Origin: Archilochus colubris
Taxonomy: Eukaryota > Chordata > Aves > Apodiformes > Trochilidae
Assembly: GCA_023079485.1 (NCBI GenBank)
Contig: CM041083.1
Span: 141,249,052 to 141,313,051 of the forward strand
Reading direction: 5' to 3'
DNA length: 64,000 nt
Shown here: piece after piece, positions 1 to 45,098 of the stretch
Layout of the letters: every line of letters starts with the position of its first letter
Position numbering within the stretch: the stretch's first letter is position 1
Translations under genes and position numbers: made by a program
The notes under the pieces: model-generated
The model's database searches: none
Told to the model about the DNA's origin: nothing
The model's input: the letters and a program-made list of their open reading frames with translations, nothing else

Positions 1-574
1 ACCTATCTTGCCTTTATTCTCAAGACAGTTATGATTTGTATCAACTATGTATTTTAACATGCCCTGCCTTCTGTGGTATTAATGAATAAACTCAATCTTT
101 TCAAAATGTCAGTTCTGTTATGACTGACTTAATCTGAGACACTTTTCTTTTTTAAGCTGAAGTTCTTGTCTGAGTAATTATTTTGACTCAGTTTTTAGAT
201 AATAGCTGTGAACTGATCTTGACAATTTTCTGCTACCAGTACAATTCTGTGGGCAGTGGAGTAAAGATGCATAAATTAAGCTTTAGAAATTGCAAAATAC
301 TCTTATTTAAGACCTGATTCATTCATCCATGTTTCTACATTTGCATTTCTCTGTATTCGCAATAAAAATACTTTGTATGATATTACATAAACTAAGAAGT
401 CTTTCAGTATTTCGTCCCATAATCACCAGTGCTTAATAGAAGTCATAGTACCTTTTTTCAATAGTTTCCAGAGCTTTTTCTAAATTTTTTGACAGTATAT
501 TAACTTTCTTCACTGAACATTGTACCAATTTCATGAAGCAAACTTGTGAAAACATTTTGCATCATAACTGCCTT

Positions 575-1352
575 CACAGAATCACAGAATCCTAGGGGTT
601 GGAAGGGACCTCGAAAGATCATCTAGTCCAACCCCCCCTGCCAGAGCAGGGCCACCTAGAGTACATCACATAGGAACGTGTCAAGACGGGTTTTGAATGT
701 CTCCAGTGAAGGAGACTCCACGACCCCCCTGGGCAGCCTGTTCCAGGGCTCTGTCACCCTTACAGTAAAAAAATTTTTCCGAATATTCAACTTGAACCTC
801 CTGTGCTCCAATTTACACCCATTACCCCTTGTCCTATCACTGGTCACCACTGAGAAAAGCCTAACTCCATCTCCCTGACACTCACCCCTTACATATTTGA
901 AAACATTGATGAGGTCACCCCTCAGTCTCCTTTCTCCAAACTAAAGAGACCCAGCTCCCTCAGCCTTTCCTCAGAAGGGAGATGTTCCACTCCCTTAATC
1001 ATCTTAGTAGCTCTGCGCTGGACTCTTTCAAGCACTTCCCTGTCCTTCTTGAACTGAGGGGCCCAGAACTGGACACAATACTCCAGGTGCGGCCTCACCA
1101 ATGCAGAATAGAGGGGGAGGAGAACCTCTCTTGACCTACTAACCACACCCTTTCTAATGCACCCCAGGATGCCATTGGCCTTCTTGGCCACAAGGGCACA
1201 TTGCTGGCTCATGGTCATCCTCTTGTCAACCAGGACCCCCAGGTCTCTTTCACCTACACTGCTCTCCAGCAGGTCAGCCCCCAACCTATACTGGGACATC
1301 TTGTTGTTCTTCCCCAAATGCAAGACTCTACACTTCCGTTGTTGAATTTCAC
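575..1352 (-). mobile_element. CR1 LINE, 5'-truncated, with reverse-transcriptase C-terminus
   Basis: The plus strand begins with the reverse complement of a CR1 3' end (CACAGAATCACAGAATCC, then GGTTGGAAGGGACC). Reading the minus strand from 1323 gives an open frame of about 130 residues with the CR1 ORF2 C-terminal signature ([15 protein letters not shown], then [20 protein letters not shown], then [15 protein letters not shown] and RRATKMI). It continues after a frame break into the C-terminal [18 protein letters not shown] part. The 5' portion of the element is absent, as is usual for dead-on-arrival CR1 copies. It lies in a DCUN1D2 intron, antisense to the gene. Confidence 0.93.
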
Positions 1353-1709
1353 ATACTTAACACATCTAAATTCAGTTCTATAAAAGTAACTGGAGGAAAG
1401 TCTTAGGTTTTTTTTCCCTACTTGGCTATGTAATTTAGTTTGTTACAACATACAGTTCTGCAGAGCTCTACTTCAGTCACTAAACAAGGTGATCTAGTAT
1501 AAAATGTCTTACATTGTTAGAAATACTTAACTTGCATATTTATTTCAGAAGAAATAGATTAAAAAAAATACAACCTAAAAAAGAAACCAGTTAGGACTCA
1601 TAAGATGGGTGGAGGATTGTTTGTGTTTTCTTGGCTTTAAGGAACCTTTTTCTGAAGGTGTGTTTGCTTGTCATATTTATTGCAGTCAGGATATGACCTT
1701 TGGCTTGAG

Positions 1710-1820
1710 TGAAAGGTGGTGCTGAGGGACATGGTTTAGTGATGGACATGGCACTGCTAGGTTAACAGTTGGACTTGATGTTCTTGAAGGTCTTTTCTGA
1801 CCTAAGAGATTCCATGACAT
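1710..1820 (+). mobile_element. Old CR1 3'-end remnant
   Basis: The stretch reads like a decayed CR1 3' end: GGTGCTGAGGGACATGG, then GGACTTGATG, then AAGGTCTTTTCTGACCT and AGATTCCATGA. The terminal octamer repeats are eroded, which suggests an older insertion than the other CR1 copies here. It lies inside the DCUN1D2 intron, in the same orientation as the gene. Confidence 0.75.
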
Positions 1821-2892
1821 GTTTTCTGTTGTGTTGGACATCAACCTCATATTGATCAAGTTCCACGTTTTTTAAATGGAGTTTGTTCTTTTGGAATACT
1901 CTAGAGTATTACTCCTTTAAAAAACAAACAAGCAAAAATCTACAAATAAGCAGAAGGACAAAACCACAAACACGAACCCAACCCTTCACTGAGCAAGCCT
2001 GCAAGCCTTGTCATGCAGTTGCAACTTGGTACTGCACACTAGAACTCCATATTGAAATTTAATTTCCCTTTAATCATCTGCTCTCTTCAGTTCATATAGC
2101 AGCATCAACAGAGGAAGGGAGGTGTGAATGGTCTGGCTTGGTCCTACAGCTCAGAACTGCTTAGTAGTTGTGTTTCCCCACACACTCACTCTTCTTGGGA
2201 GTGATAACTTAAAATGCTGAGAGAACTTTGGGACTGAAATCTTTTGTTATGCTGGGTGGCAGCTGGTATCTGTGAATTGGGTGATGCCAAAAAATGTACT
2301 TGAAGTCAAGCAAGGAGGTGGTAGTGAATAACAGGACAGAGTGGGCAAAAGGAGACTGGGCAGAAGTGGAGTAAATGCAGGCAGTGGGTTGTGGTGAAGG
2401 AGAGAACAGCTGGAGAGAGGCTGAGATGGATGGATCCAGAAGGCAGTCTGGGAGTCACTAAGAAGTCTGTAGGTGCAACTAGTAACCAACAAGTTGAAAG
2501 AGAAGCTAAATGTAAAAAAAAAAAAAGGATAAGAAAAAAAGGCTTCAAGCTGAAATGGCAGAATACTAACCCATGGCTGCGCAGTTTCATAACCTGGAAT
2601 GGATGCCATTAAGTAGAAGAATAAAGCACATCTTGTTGGGTTGTTTTTTTCCCCATAACAAGTTAGGAATCCATACTCTAAAAGCAGAACAGAAGAAATA
2701 AAACAACTATCAAATGCTTCATACATTTTTTGCCTTCTTCTGTTTCTATTTGTTTTGTAGCTTTCCTCAGAAACTCTGAACTTTTTTAATAAAGAGAGAG
2801 AAGAAGAAATATAGTAAATTGTATATGTCAATAAAAATACTACTGTGGAATTTGGAAATAGTTTGATCAACACCATTTTTCCTCTTTTATAG

Positions 2893-3839
2893 GAACATCA
2901 TAAAAGATCAATTCCAAAAGATACTTGGAATCTTTTGTTAGACTTTGGAAATATGATTGCAGATGATATGTCCAACTATGATGAAGAAGGTAAGCAACAT
3001 CAGGTACTTTCAAAAACCAGCACAGCAGAATTAAAATATTGCTGTAAATGAACAACAGAACTTTCTGCTACCTTCTGTCTTAATTTTCTTGCCCTTAGAG
3101 TTGTAGCTGAAAATATGGTGTCATACTTGCTGCCAAAGCAGTAATGATAAGAAGGTTAATTAGTTGGCTGTAATGTGTAAATAGAAGATACTGTCACACT
3201 CTGATATAACACACACTATTTGAACCTGTTATGCTACAAGAGTATCAATGAAACAGTTTGGTGGGGGGTTTTGTGCAGGTTTTCTTGGGCAAAAATGCTG
3301 CTAATTGCAAGGAAATTGTTCTACTTGCAAGTATGCCTGTTGGCTTTTTTTTTTTCTATTAACCTAAAAGCAGCTTACATCCTATTAGTTACCCTGCAAA
3401 TCCTTTTTTAGAATGACTCTGTACATAAGTCTTTCCTAAGTTATGAATAGCTCTAACAGGAATGCTATGGGTTTGCTGTCAACTAATGTTCATAAACTCT
3501 GTAGTGTCGATTGTGCTTTAAATATGTTTTTTTTGTACTAAGAATTATTGCTGCAATACAATATTCAATTTACTAGTTTAATTTTTAAAAGATTAATTTA
3601 TTAGTTAGATTGTTTTTCAAGTGTTTATGATGTTGTGGATGCTAAAGCCAGACTAGGCCAGAAAAGTCCAAGATCTTTTGTATTTAGAGACTACATCAAT
3701 CTATTGCTGACAACGAAACGTTAATTTCCCAATTTCCTGACTTTTTTTTTTTTTTTTAGGAGCATGGCCTGTTCTCATAGATGATTTTGTGGAATATGCA
3801 CGACCAGTAGTCACAGGAGGAAAACATAAAACTTCCTAA
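2893..3839 (+). CDS. DCUN1D2: DCUN1D2, last two coding exons (DCN1-like protein 2 C-terminus)
   Basis: Exons 2893-2989 and 3760-3839, joined across a phase-1 intron (2990-3759), encode the last 58 residues of a DCN1-like protein and end at TAA 3837-3839. Donor is G|GTAAGC; acceptor is a long T tract followed by TAG. The protein begins [20 protein letters not shown] and contains the family-typical [20 protein letters not shown]. This is the C-terminal part of the PONY (potentiating neddylation) domain, which in DCN1 proteins holds cullins and the NEDD8 E2 (UBE2M/UBE2F) together and promotes cullin neddylation. The variants LLDFGNM and [12 protein letters not shown] fit DCUN1D2 better than DCUN1D1 (DFSTM, VEFARP). 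The N-terminal UBA-like part and most of the PONY domain lie left of the window. Neighbouring ADPRHL1 in the same orientation supports the call. Confidence 0.93.
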
Positions 3840-4300
3840 CCCCAGGAAGTCAATATGGACTAAAAGTGCACTCTGAACTGCGTTAGGCAATGAAGATCTG
3901 TTGACTGATAACTGCACATTGTTGCTGGATTCAGCAGTCTTGATGAGATTCTGCAGGCAAAGCTGAAATTCTTCCTTTCTGCCTAAAGAAAAGGGTGGCT
4001 GACTTGTGGACACTTGAAGAACAAACTCAGAAGATAGTACAGACTGTTTGTAGGCTATCGGCTTCAATTATTGTGCCAGTTGTATCATATAGGATGTAGA
4101 TTTTGCATGATTTTATACTTTGGAGAAGTTTAACTAGAGGCCATTTTATTAAAGTTTTGACAGCACAGCATGCCATTCAGTTCATGATCCAAAGTGAACA
4201 CCAGCAGTTACATAAATAAAACTGTATTATATTGTACTTATATAAAAAGCAGTATTTGTGGTATATAAATTAAATCCCCAAATAAAACTTATGCAGTATG
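3840..4300 (+). other. DCUN1D2: DCUN1D2 3' UTR with candidate poly(A) signals
   Basis: AT-rich sequence follows the TAA stop. Canonical AATAAA hexamers lie at 4215-4220 and 4281-4286, about 380 and 440 nt after the stop, and are the first good candidates for transcript ends. Another AATAAA occurs near 4782, so the UTR may be longer. The true end cannot be fixed from sequence alone. Confidence 0.6.
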
Positions 4301-5849
4301 TTGTATTTTTATAAAAGTTAGTTCTGTGGATCTGTCCTAATATAGAATTGTAACCAAAAAAAAAAGGAAACAAACCACTTATGCTTTTTTTTTTACTTGT
4401 TGCCAAAATTTTTAATTTATGTTTTAAAGTCTTAGATGTATGGATTGATTACATCCAGCCTTTTCTTCCAGTGAGATCAACTTCCTCATTATTCTTCTTG
4501 AAGTGCTTGGACGTGTAACAGTGCTGAGGAAAGGCTGCTGCTCTGTGCTACGTTGCAACTCCAGCTTTTTTATTAACCACTTTAAAGCAGACATTAAACA
4601 GCCAAAGATGATTTTATAATTAATGTTTGATTATCATAATTCAGTTAGTCTTTGATTATTTATTTCAAATAACGAATGGGTGGAATATAAGTTTTAGTTT
4701 TATTTGTAGCCTGAAACGAATCATAAATCCCATCTAAATGCAACATTGTTATAAATTAATTCCTGTCATTTCTCATAGAAAATAAATGTGAATAAGCCCA
4801 AAAGCTTCACTAGTTGGCATCTGCTTTGAAGAAATAGTTAAGGGTAACAATAAGTGATGATAAACATTCATGCCTCTGGGTGTATTGTGCATTCAATTTC
4901 ATTTATTTAAGTGGAAAAAAAAAGAAAATTAATGCAGTATCATTGATCTTCCAGACTAGTGAAATTGGTCTAGCTTCTACCAAATATATATTTTATTTTC
5001 CACCTTTTCACCAGTCCTCAATTATGAATTGTACAGAGGTCAGCGGCCTCTTTGTCAACAGTGTCTCTGATGCCAGAAACTATTCAACACATCTTCTCAA
5101 AGCATTTAAAATGCTACCTCACCAAAATGGGTTTGTCACACCCACTGTAAAAGTTTGTTAAAACAAAGAGTTACTAAAGAATATGTACAGCTACGGTCAA
5201 TGTATTTTCTGTAATCAGAGCTGAATAGATGCAAGAATATTGGGAAAAAATAGTGCATTAAGTTACCTAACTTGTATCTGCTTGGATCACCTCAGATCAC
5301 TTTGGCACTGCATGATGGCATCGTGTTTTATTTCATAGCTGTGAAGGTATGCAAGCTTAGAATGTGCTCTTAAACTCTAATATTAGAGTTTCATATAAGC
5401 AGTCAGCTTTCATTTACATCTCTGCAGCCTACAAGAACAAATGTTCACTCTGCCTACAGAAAGATTACCTTCGTTTTGCTGCTTGAAAGAATTTCAGTTG
5501 TGCATCATGTTTTACAAAGCAGGATTGGGACAAATGTGAACAAAGGAGCAAGTTTTCCTGTTAATAAGAATATAGCAGGCAGGTTGCAAGTGCTCCATGA
5601 GTGATTTATTAGTAGGGTTTTTTTGTTTGTTTATGGGTTTGTTTCAGTTTTGAGTTTGAGGGGTTTTGTTGTTTGTTGGTTTGGTTTGGGGTGTTTTTTT
5701 TTTTTGTCTTTTTTTTGTTTTTTTTTTAATCCTGAGCAGCATTTGTGAATGGTGTCCCTTGCAGGGCAGCCACTAGATGTCAGTGCCCCAGCCTTCAGGG
5801 CCCTCTCTTCTGTATAGTGTTCCGGGATAATATTAAGCCAAACTGTTAC

Positions 5850-6081
5850 CTTCTGTCTGCATCTTTTTAGAACAGCCTCTGTACATAAATCCAGGTATTC
5901 TACAGAAACCAACAGAGATTTAAAAGGAGCTGTTGTGCCCTTTTTAAGGCATTTGATGGATCTAATCGTCCTTCCCAAAAGAAGCCATGTCTGTACCTGT
6001 CCTGTAGTCTTTGGAAAGCGTGTACCATCAAGTGTGTTTACCCAGCCAAAAGTGGTGGAATGCTTCTTATTCACACCATTG
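5850..6081 (-). other. Unidentified minus-strand open frame, possible exon
   Basis: Minus-strand frame without stops across this interval, encoding about 77 residues of mixed composition (it includes FGWVNTLDGTRFPKTTGQVQ and SVEYLDLCTEAVLKRCRQK). On the minus strand it is preceded by TATGTAG (AG at 6083-6082) and followed by AAG|GTAACA at 5850/5849, so it could be an exon. The frame also stays open past the donor to about 5740. I do not recognise the protein. It could equally be chance or a decayed repeat. Confidence 0.2.
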
Positions 6082-6598
6082 CTACATAAAATATATAGCT
6101 ACAAGTGAACAGAAGTAGCTTAATCTACTGGTATGTGATGTAACTGATTTAATTCCATAGCAACAGAGTTTATGAAACATTTGTTCATGCTGAGAGGTCC
6201 TTCAAATCAACCTGGTTAACCTTCTACCTTTTAAAATAAATAGGGCATAACAGACGTATGTGGGTCAAGGATTTTTGCCTTGTTAATCTGAGGAGGAAGG
6301 AAGGTGCTTAGCCTGGGAGGCTTCTTCATGGAAGACACTTTCCAACAAAGGAAGACTGGGCAAAATCCTCAGAAGATAGGAATTCTTCCTTATCAGCCAG
6401 ATTCCTGGATGTAGTGGAAATTTTATTTTGCTCTTCTTAGTCTTCTACCCATTTGAAGCCACGTATGCATTTTACATTCCAGTAAATAGTAGCATGGAGT
6501 AAAACCTTCACACTTGAACAATCATAAAAATAAAAGCTTTCAAATTATGAGTTCCTTATTTATTTTGTTTGCTGCTGCCCACAGTTCCACTTTACAAA

Positions 6599-6889
6599 TC
6601 ACTCTGACTTGTTTTCTAGGTAAGCTGATACAGTGGGAACATGCAGACTGATGAATTTATAATCATAAATGGTAGAGATGTCTTCAAGTTGTTCACTGCA
6701 TACAGTATAAATTCCTAGATATGTTGTATGTATTTTCAAACTTGGTGCCAGGTTGTTTGGTTTTACATCCTCGACTGTTTGAAACTGAGCCATAGGGTTT
6801 GTACTTGCCAGTTCTAAATTTAAATGTAATTTATCTCGTATGTCATACCAAGGAGGGCAAACCTGCAGATATCTGCTCACCCAATACAC
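6599..6889 (-). other. Unidentified minus-strand open frame, possible last exon
   Basis: Minus-strand frame of 96 codons plus stop, with no low complexity and varied composition (it includes VYWVSRYLQVCPPWYDIRDK and VKPNNLAPSLKIHTTYLGIY). It is preceded on the minus strand by CTCTCAG, a possible acceptor with AG at 6891-6890, and would begin at a codon boundary. It ends in a TGA stop, so it would be a terminal exon. I do not recognise the family. No gene is expected here from human synteny, so this remains a hypothesis. Confidence 0.25.
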
Positions 6890-7104
6890 CTGAGAGATTT
6901 GGTGCTGAGTAAGTTGTATGTGTGTAAATTTTGTGGCAATGGAAAAAGGAATAAATGGACTGTCAACAAAAAAGGATTGAAGTCAGTCATGTGAGATGTC
7001 TGTATGAGGGGTTTTTTAGCTTTCTGCTTTGGAAATCTTGTGAAAGCTGATGTTTTGTTTGTTTGGGGTTTTTTTCTTGTTAATTTATTAGATTCTTGCA
7101 TTAC

Positions 7105-7221
7105 TATTCTACCAGTCAGAAGAGAGCACAGATTTAGTGCATTAACTTTTGAGAAGTTATAATAAATGTCTGGTTTGCTCATCTGTGCCACTTTTAGTAG
7201 TGCCACATCTATCCAATGTAC
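7105..7221 (-). other. Unidentified minus-strand open frame, possible internal exon
   Basis: On the minus strand an acceptor-like GCTAGCAG (AG at 7223-7222) opens a 39-codon frame (it includes VHWIDVALLKVAQMSK and NFSKVNALNLCSLLTGRI) that stops at an ATA|GTAATG donor-like site. Its phase (0) matches the phase-0 start of the frame at 6889. A chance run of open codons is not excluded. I do not recognise the sequence. Confidence 0.2.
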
Positions 7222-7466
7222 CTGCTAGCAATCAAACTCTCTGCAATTTGTGTCATTATTTTTGTACTGGCAATATGTGATGTAATTTCAGGGAAACTCT
7301 CCCTCAGTCTTAACCTCTGAGCTCTGTAAGAGAAGCAGCACACTTAGAAGTGTGTGTGAAGACCTTCAGAGATCTGCATTCAGCTGTCCTGCATTCTCTT
7401 CTGAAAGTTTAAATTGAAATGAAATGTCCTCTGTACTCTCCCAGCTGCCACTCCTCTCCAGCTTTT

Positions 7467-7757
7467 CATAGAATCATAGAATTGGCTGGGTTGGAAGGGA
7501 CCTCAGAGATCATCAAGTCCAACCCTTGATCCACTACCGCTGCAGTTCCCAGACCATGGCACTGAGTGCCACATCCAGTCTCTTTTTAAATACCTCCAGG
7601 GATGGAGAATCCACTACTTCCCTGGGCAGCCCATTCCAATGCCAGATCACCCTCTCCATAAGGAAATTCTTTCTAATATCTAACCTAAACTTCCTCTGGC
7701 ACAACATAAGACCATATCCTCTTGTCTTGTTGAAAGTCATCCGGGAAAAGAGACTGA
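7467..7757 (-). mobile_element. CR1 LINE 3' fragment
   Basis: Begins with TCATAGAATCATAGAATTGG and GGTTGGAAGGGACCTCAG, the reverse complement of a CR1 3' end. It extends through the C-terminal reverse-transcriptase region: the minus frame contains [20 protein letters not shown]. The 5' part is missing. Open frames on both strands here come from this element. It lies between DCUN1D2 and ADPRHL1. Confidence 0.93.
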
Positions 7758-8085
7758 GCACAAGAGGACCCAAGTTTCCCAGGGGGTCAGCAGGCACAGC
7801 AGTGGAACTACTTGTCCCTGTCCTCTAAGCAGACTGTTTCACCAGCTATGGCATGCTATGGCATGGTATCCCACAAGTCTGTCTTCCTTCTGTAACCATG
7901 GTAAGCTTTCTTCCTTCTAAGTGTCAGCACCAAATCCTCAGCCCTTCCGAACAGGAATAAGTGTAATGTCTTCAAACCATGAGATATTTTTTTTTAAAAT
8001 ATTCAGAAAAGCATGTTTTTTGAACTTAGCATTTTAAACAGCATGCTGGGTAGCATTAGGTGAGGGTGGCACACCTCTGGAATGG

Positions 8086-8232
8086 ACTTTTTTGTTATCC
8101 TTGACAGAGGGGGCTGCAGCTGCTGCTGCTGCTGCATCTTCAGCCACATGCAGAAAATTCTGCATTTCAGACAAATGGTTGCAATGTTCACCTCTTAATG
8201 AGAAAGGAAGCTTAAGGACATTCAAATTTTGA
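8086..8232 (-). other. Unidentified minus-strand open frame with (CTG)n-encoded Ala run
   Basis: Minus-strand frame after an acceptor-like CATACTCAG (AG at 8234-8233) reads NVLKLPFSLRGEHCNHLSEM and continues into an eight-alanine run encoded by a short GCA/GCT repeat (about 8113-8136). It reaches an AGAG|GTGTGC donor-like site. Its phase does not match the next candidate frame at 7221, which weakens the case for a single gene. The protein is not recognised. Confidence 0.17.
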
Positions 8233-9073
8233 CTGAGTATGATTACTGGAGTACTTCTTGTTGGCTTGTGTGTACACTTAATGAATACTGATGAATACTG
8301 ATGTGTCTTTTCTTGTTCCTCTTTTACAATCAGTGAAATACTCTACACTATGCTATTTGTTGTTAGGCAGACTTTATAGACTTCATGCCATGACATAGGC
8401 TTTCTGTCAAGAGGGTAAGAAGAAAAAGCTCATGCTGTGATGTTACTGCTTTATAGCACTGTCTTCCAAGATACAGATTGCAGTACGAAAATTATTTATC
8501 CCTACGTCTAAAGAATTGAGTAAAAACAGTGTATAATTTTTTCCTGGATCTCAACAAATGTCTTCTATAATTAGTATCATTCCTAAAAATAGGATCCTGT
8601 TGCCAAACTGAAACTCTTCACTTGAGTAGTGGCAAAGATGCAGCTCTGGCAGAAGTCTGACAAAGTTTAGTGAAAAGGCTCAAGTTTAACCAGGAGCTGG
8701 ATAGGAAAATTCAATTGTTGAGAAGACCCATCTGGTATCAGCCTTACTTTTCCAAGACATGGCTTTGCATCCTTGGAGTGAGTGAATTTGGAATCAAGAG
8801 TATTTCTTAACTGAGTGTCTTAGATTGGCAGAAGAATCACTCACCCACAGGTGACATACTTGGGGTGTAGTCTTCTTCTACTTAGAATGCTGAGGAGCTT
8901 GTGGTGACAGCAGTCTCAGCCCTTGCTTCCTTTACCAGTTCATTTATTCACAAAAGAGAAGGGTGTCTGTATAGCTCGAGAGTCCTCTCCTGGGTGGTGA
9001 AGGGCTTGTTTGTCCTTTAGGGGAGGGACAGGTGGAGCCACCTTTGCTGAAGGCATGGGTTTGTGTTCTGACA

Positions 9074-9151
9074 GGGTTTCATAGAATCATAGAATTGGCT
9101 GGGTTGGAAGAGACCTCAGAGATCATCAAGTCCAACCCTTGATGGGTTTCA
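9074..9151 (-). mobile_element. Very short CR1 3' insertion with flanking direct repeats
   Basis: Only about 63 bp of a CR1 3' end (ATAGAATCATAGAATTGG to CCAACCCTTGAT) lies between two copies of GGGTTTCA, at 9074-9081 and 9144-9151. The direct repeats suggest a target-site duplication around a severely 5'-truncated insertion. The sequence closely resembles the 3' ends at 7467 and 23400, so it belongs to the same subfamily. Confidence 0.88.
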
Positions 9152-11716
9152 AATGCAGCTGAGCTGAAAAAAACAGGGTGTTGGCACCATCACAAAAAAG
9201 CCTTTTCTCTGTCCTGCTTTCTCATTTCTTTTTTCCTGGATTCTCCTCATCTGAAAGCAGTCCTTTGTACACTAATGAGAGGGCACCAAAGATGCATTTT
9301 AATCTGGTTTAACATTTACTACAATTTTTTTTCCAGTTCTACTTGTTTTTTTCCTATTGTGAATATGTATGATAAGTGAATGCTTATCCATCTGATGGAG
9401 TTGTGTTTTGACTATGTTTAAGACACGCAAGTATGGTATTTAACAAATAATTGTTTCCTCTGGGGGGAAGAGGGATAGGTATCAGTGTGCCTAATCTACC
9501 CCCACCTGGAAAGCTCACAGTGTCTTGGAAGTGCCACATGAAAAAGTGATTATGTGCAATTAACTAAGTAAATGAAAGCTAATTTTTTTGTTGCATATCC
9601 TGGTTTGTGGAACTGAAAACCAGAACTTCTCTGAAATATTCTCTGGGTTTTCATTATAGTCTTCTTTCTAAAGCCAAAGATTGTGTTCCTAATTTGGGCT
9701 CTGTTATGAGCAACCAAGTGTGCATGCGAAGGGGTAAAATCCACAGGGGACAAAAGGGCAGTGCAACTGCCAGCACCTTCAGAAGGGAGAGATAAATGGA
9801 AAACTAAGAATAGCTTTGCCCGTTTTCAGCTTTCATCTGATAAGGCCCTCCCTAGCTCTCCACAGAGCCTCAGCAGGTGATTTCCCTTGTCCTGGTTTGT
9901 GAGTTCAACTTCTCATGGGCTTCCAAATCGTAATGCTCTGCAGAGACAGAGAAGAGATGGGGGCCACAAGGGGATGCATGGAGCTGTAGCAGAGATATCA
10001 GAATCAGTGGGGTTTTTTAAGCTGGTGTGTCTTTTTTTAAGCTGCCTTGGTTTTCCGTGTTGAGTGTTCATGTTGAGGGATGCAGAACCTGAGGTAACTC
10101 TGGCAGTGCAGAGGTGACTCCAAGATTACTTCTGTGTTGCCTAAATGCCCCGGTTTTGGGAGGTGATGCTCATTCCCATAGCCATGCAGGGCAGAGGAGC
10201 TATCTCTAGAGCAGGCTGGCCACAGCCCTACTGTAGAACACTTGGCTCTGCATCTCCCCTGGTCTTCTATAGTGCCCATGGTATCTTAAGCTGTAATTGA
10301 CCTTTTTTTGTGCTTTTCCAGCTCAGAGTTCCTAGCAATGAAGGCACATTCTCGCTGTCCTCTCAATACTCAACACTTCTGTTACCCAAGTCCTAATCTT
10401 TAAAGCAAGAGTGTACTGACGGAGGCTACTTTCACCATTTTGGTGTTTTATTTCTTTAATGTAGGCTAGGGATGGTGATGTTTATCTGTGATCTGAAGCT
10501 CCATTAAAGTTTTTTGTGAAGTACAGTGATATTTCTACATGTCAATAACTCAGTCTGCCCTTAACTGCTTATTGGTTTGTGTGATAGGAGGATGTATCCT
10601 TTACTCTTCTGGCCTTTTCCATCTGAACAGCAATCAATATTGCTTTCTGAAAAAGATCAAAATTTTTTCCTCAGGCATTCTTTATCAAAATCGAAGTCAA
10701 GCCAGCCAAGGTTTTCTTGTTTAGTAGTCACTTGTGAATCTTTATGACAGCCTGGATAGTGACTTGGAACCACAATCTGAGTCAATCTCAGCAGATCCCT
10801 TGAAGGAAAATGTTGAGCCTACACAGAGAAGTGTTTGTAGGCAAAACACATTTAAAAGGCTGCAAGACTACACAGCTCCTTCTTGCATTGCAGGGCAGAA
10901 GCACTGAAAAAGTGGCGGTAACAGAAAGAACAACGTAATTGCACAGGTATTGAGTCTGAAAGGATGATATTAATGAAGTTCAGTTCTTTAAAAGTGAGAT
11001 TTCATTGTATGTGAATTTTCTTAAGCTCACAGGATGCCATTTAAATGCATCTTTCAAAATATTTTCCTTCCAAATGTGAGCTGCTCCTGAGCTCTGCCTT
11101 AGGAATCTTCACAAGGGAGTAAGAGGTGTTGAACTGAGTTTATATCATACTGTTTTTTTCCAGAAGTACAATGAATTAGCAAAATGTTCTTGTAATAGAT
11201 AGAACAGGGCAAGAAAGCTGTTGACAAAAATATTGCTGTTGGGCATAATTAGAAATGGTAGAGGCCATCTTCATTTGACTAGATTTCTTACTGCCTATAA
11301 CCCATCATTCCAGTGTTTGCAGAGTTTCCTTCATCACAGGCTTTCCTTCTGACTGGAGTCTGAAAAGCAAGCTGACTCAGCATTCAGAAAAGGGCAGTAA
11401 AATATATTAATTTACAAGTTATTAAATAAATAAACACCCCTGTGGAGACATCTGTTTCTCTGGGTGTAGAGTTACTTATGCTGGGGAGGGCTAAAGGATT
11501 TCCTGGCTTGCTTTACGGTGGGTTGCAGAAACGAAGCTTTTGCACTTCTCTTTGCAGGTCAGCTCGTGGAGTTTCGTTGAACAAAGCCCCTGCAAAATCC
11601 CTGGGTTATGAAATATTTCCTCTCCGTCAGGTCCCGGGGAAGAGATGGCATCTGCAGAGCCAGAAAAGGAAGTCCTTGCCTTATAGAGAGAGCACTCGGT
11701 GTGACACAATGGCTGC
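9152..11716. other. Intergenic upstream of ADPRHL1
   Basis: AT-rich sequence without a recognised gene, RNA gene or clear repeat. The last few hundred bases before 11717 become more GC-rich and include TGACTCAGC (about 11371-11379), which resembles an AP-1/MARE site. That motif may belong to ADPRHL1 control, but this is only a motif match. Confidence 0.5.
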
Positions 11717-11722
11717 TATAAA
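11717..11722 (+). promoter_or_regulatory. ADPRHL1: Candidate TATA box of ADPRHL1
   Basis: TATAAA in the context GCTGCTATAAAGTG lies 96 nt upstream of the ATG at 11818. A start of transcription about 25-30 nt downstream would leave a 5' leader of about 70 nt. No CpG island is visible, which fits a tissue-restricted TATA promoter. Position relative to exon 1 is the main support; no transcript data are available. Confidence 0.5.
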
Positions 11723-11739
11723 GTGTCAGGGGGAGCTGA

Positions 11740-45098
<33,359 letters not shown>

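Larger units (their letters stand above)
1..2892 (+). other. DCUN1D2: DCUN1D2 intron (3' part, upstream of penultimate exon)
   Basis: AT-rich intronic sequence upstream of the exon whose acceptor AG lies at 2891-2892. I looked for the preceding DCN1-like exon and did not find it here, so this intron probably runs past the left edge of the window. It carries a large minus-strand CR1 fragment (575-1352), a small plus-strand CR1 remnant (1710-1820) and A-rich tracts near 2511-2526. I see no other gene in it. Confidence 0.7.
4300..7466. other. Intergenic, AT-rich; minus-strand open frames in the right half
   Basis: Between the DCUN1D2 poly(A) region and the first downstream CR1 I see no recognised gene. 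The left part is AT-rich filler. A G/T-rich low-complexity tract lies at about 5612-5730. From about 5740 onward the minus strand carries several open frames with coding-like composition, listed separately. Confidence 0.5.
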
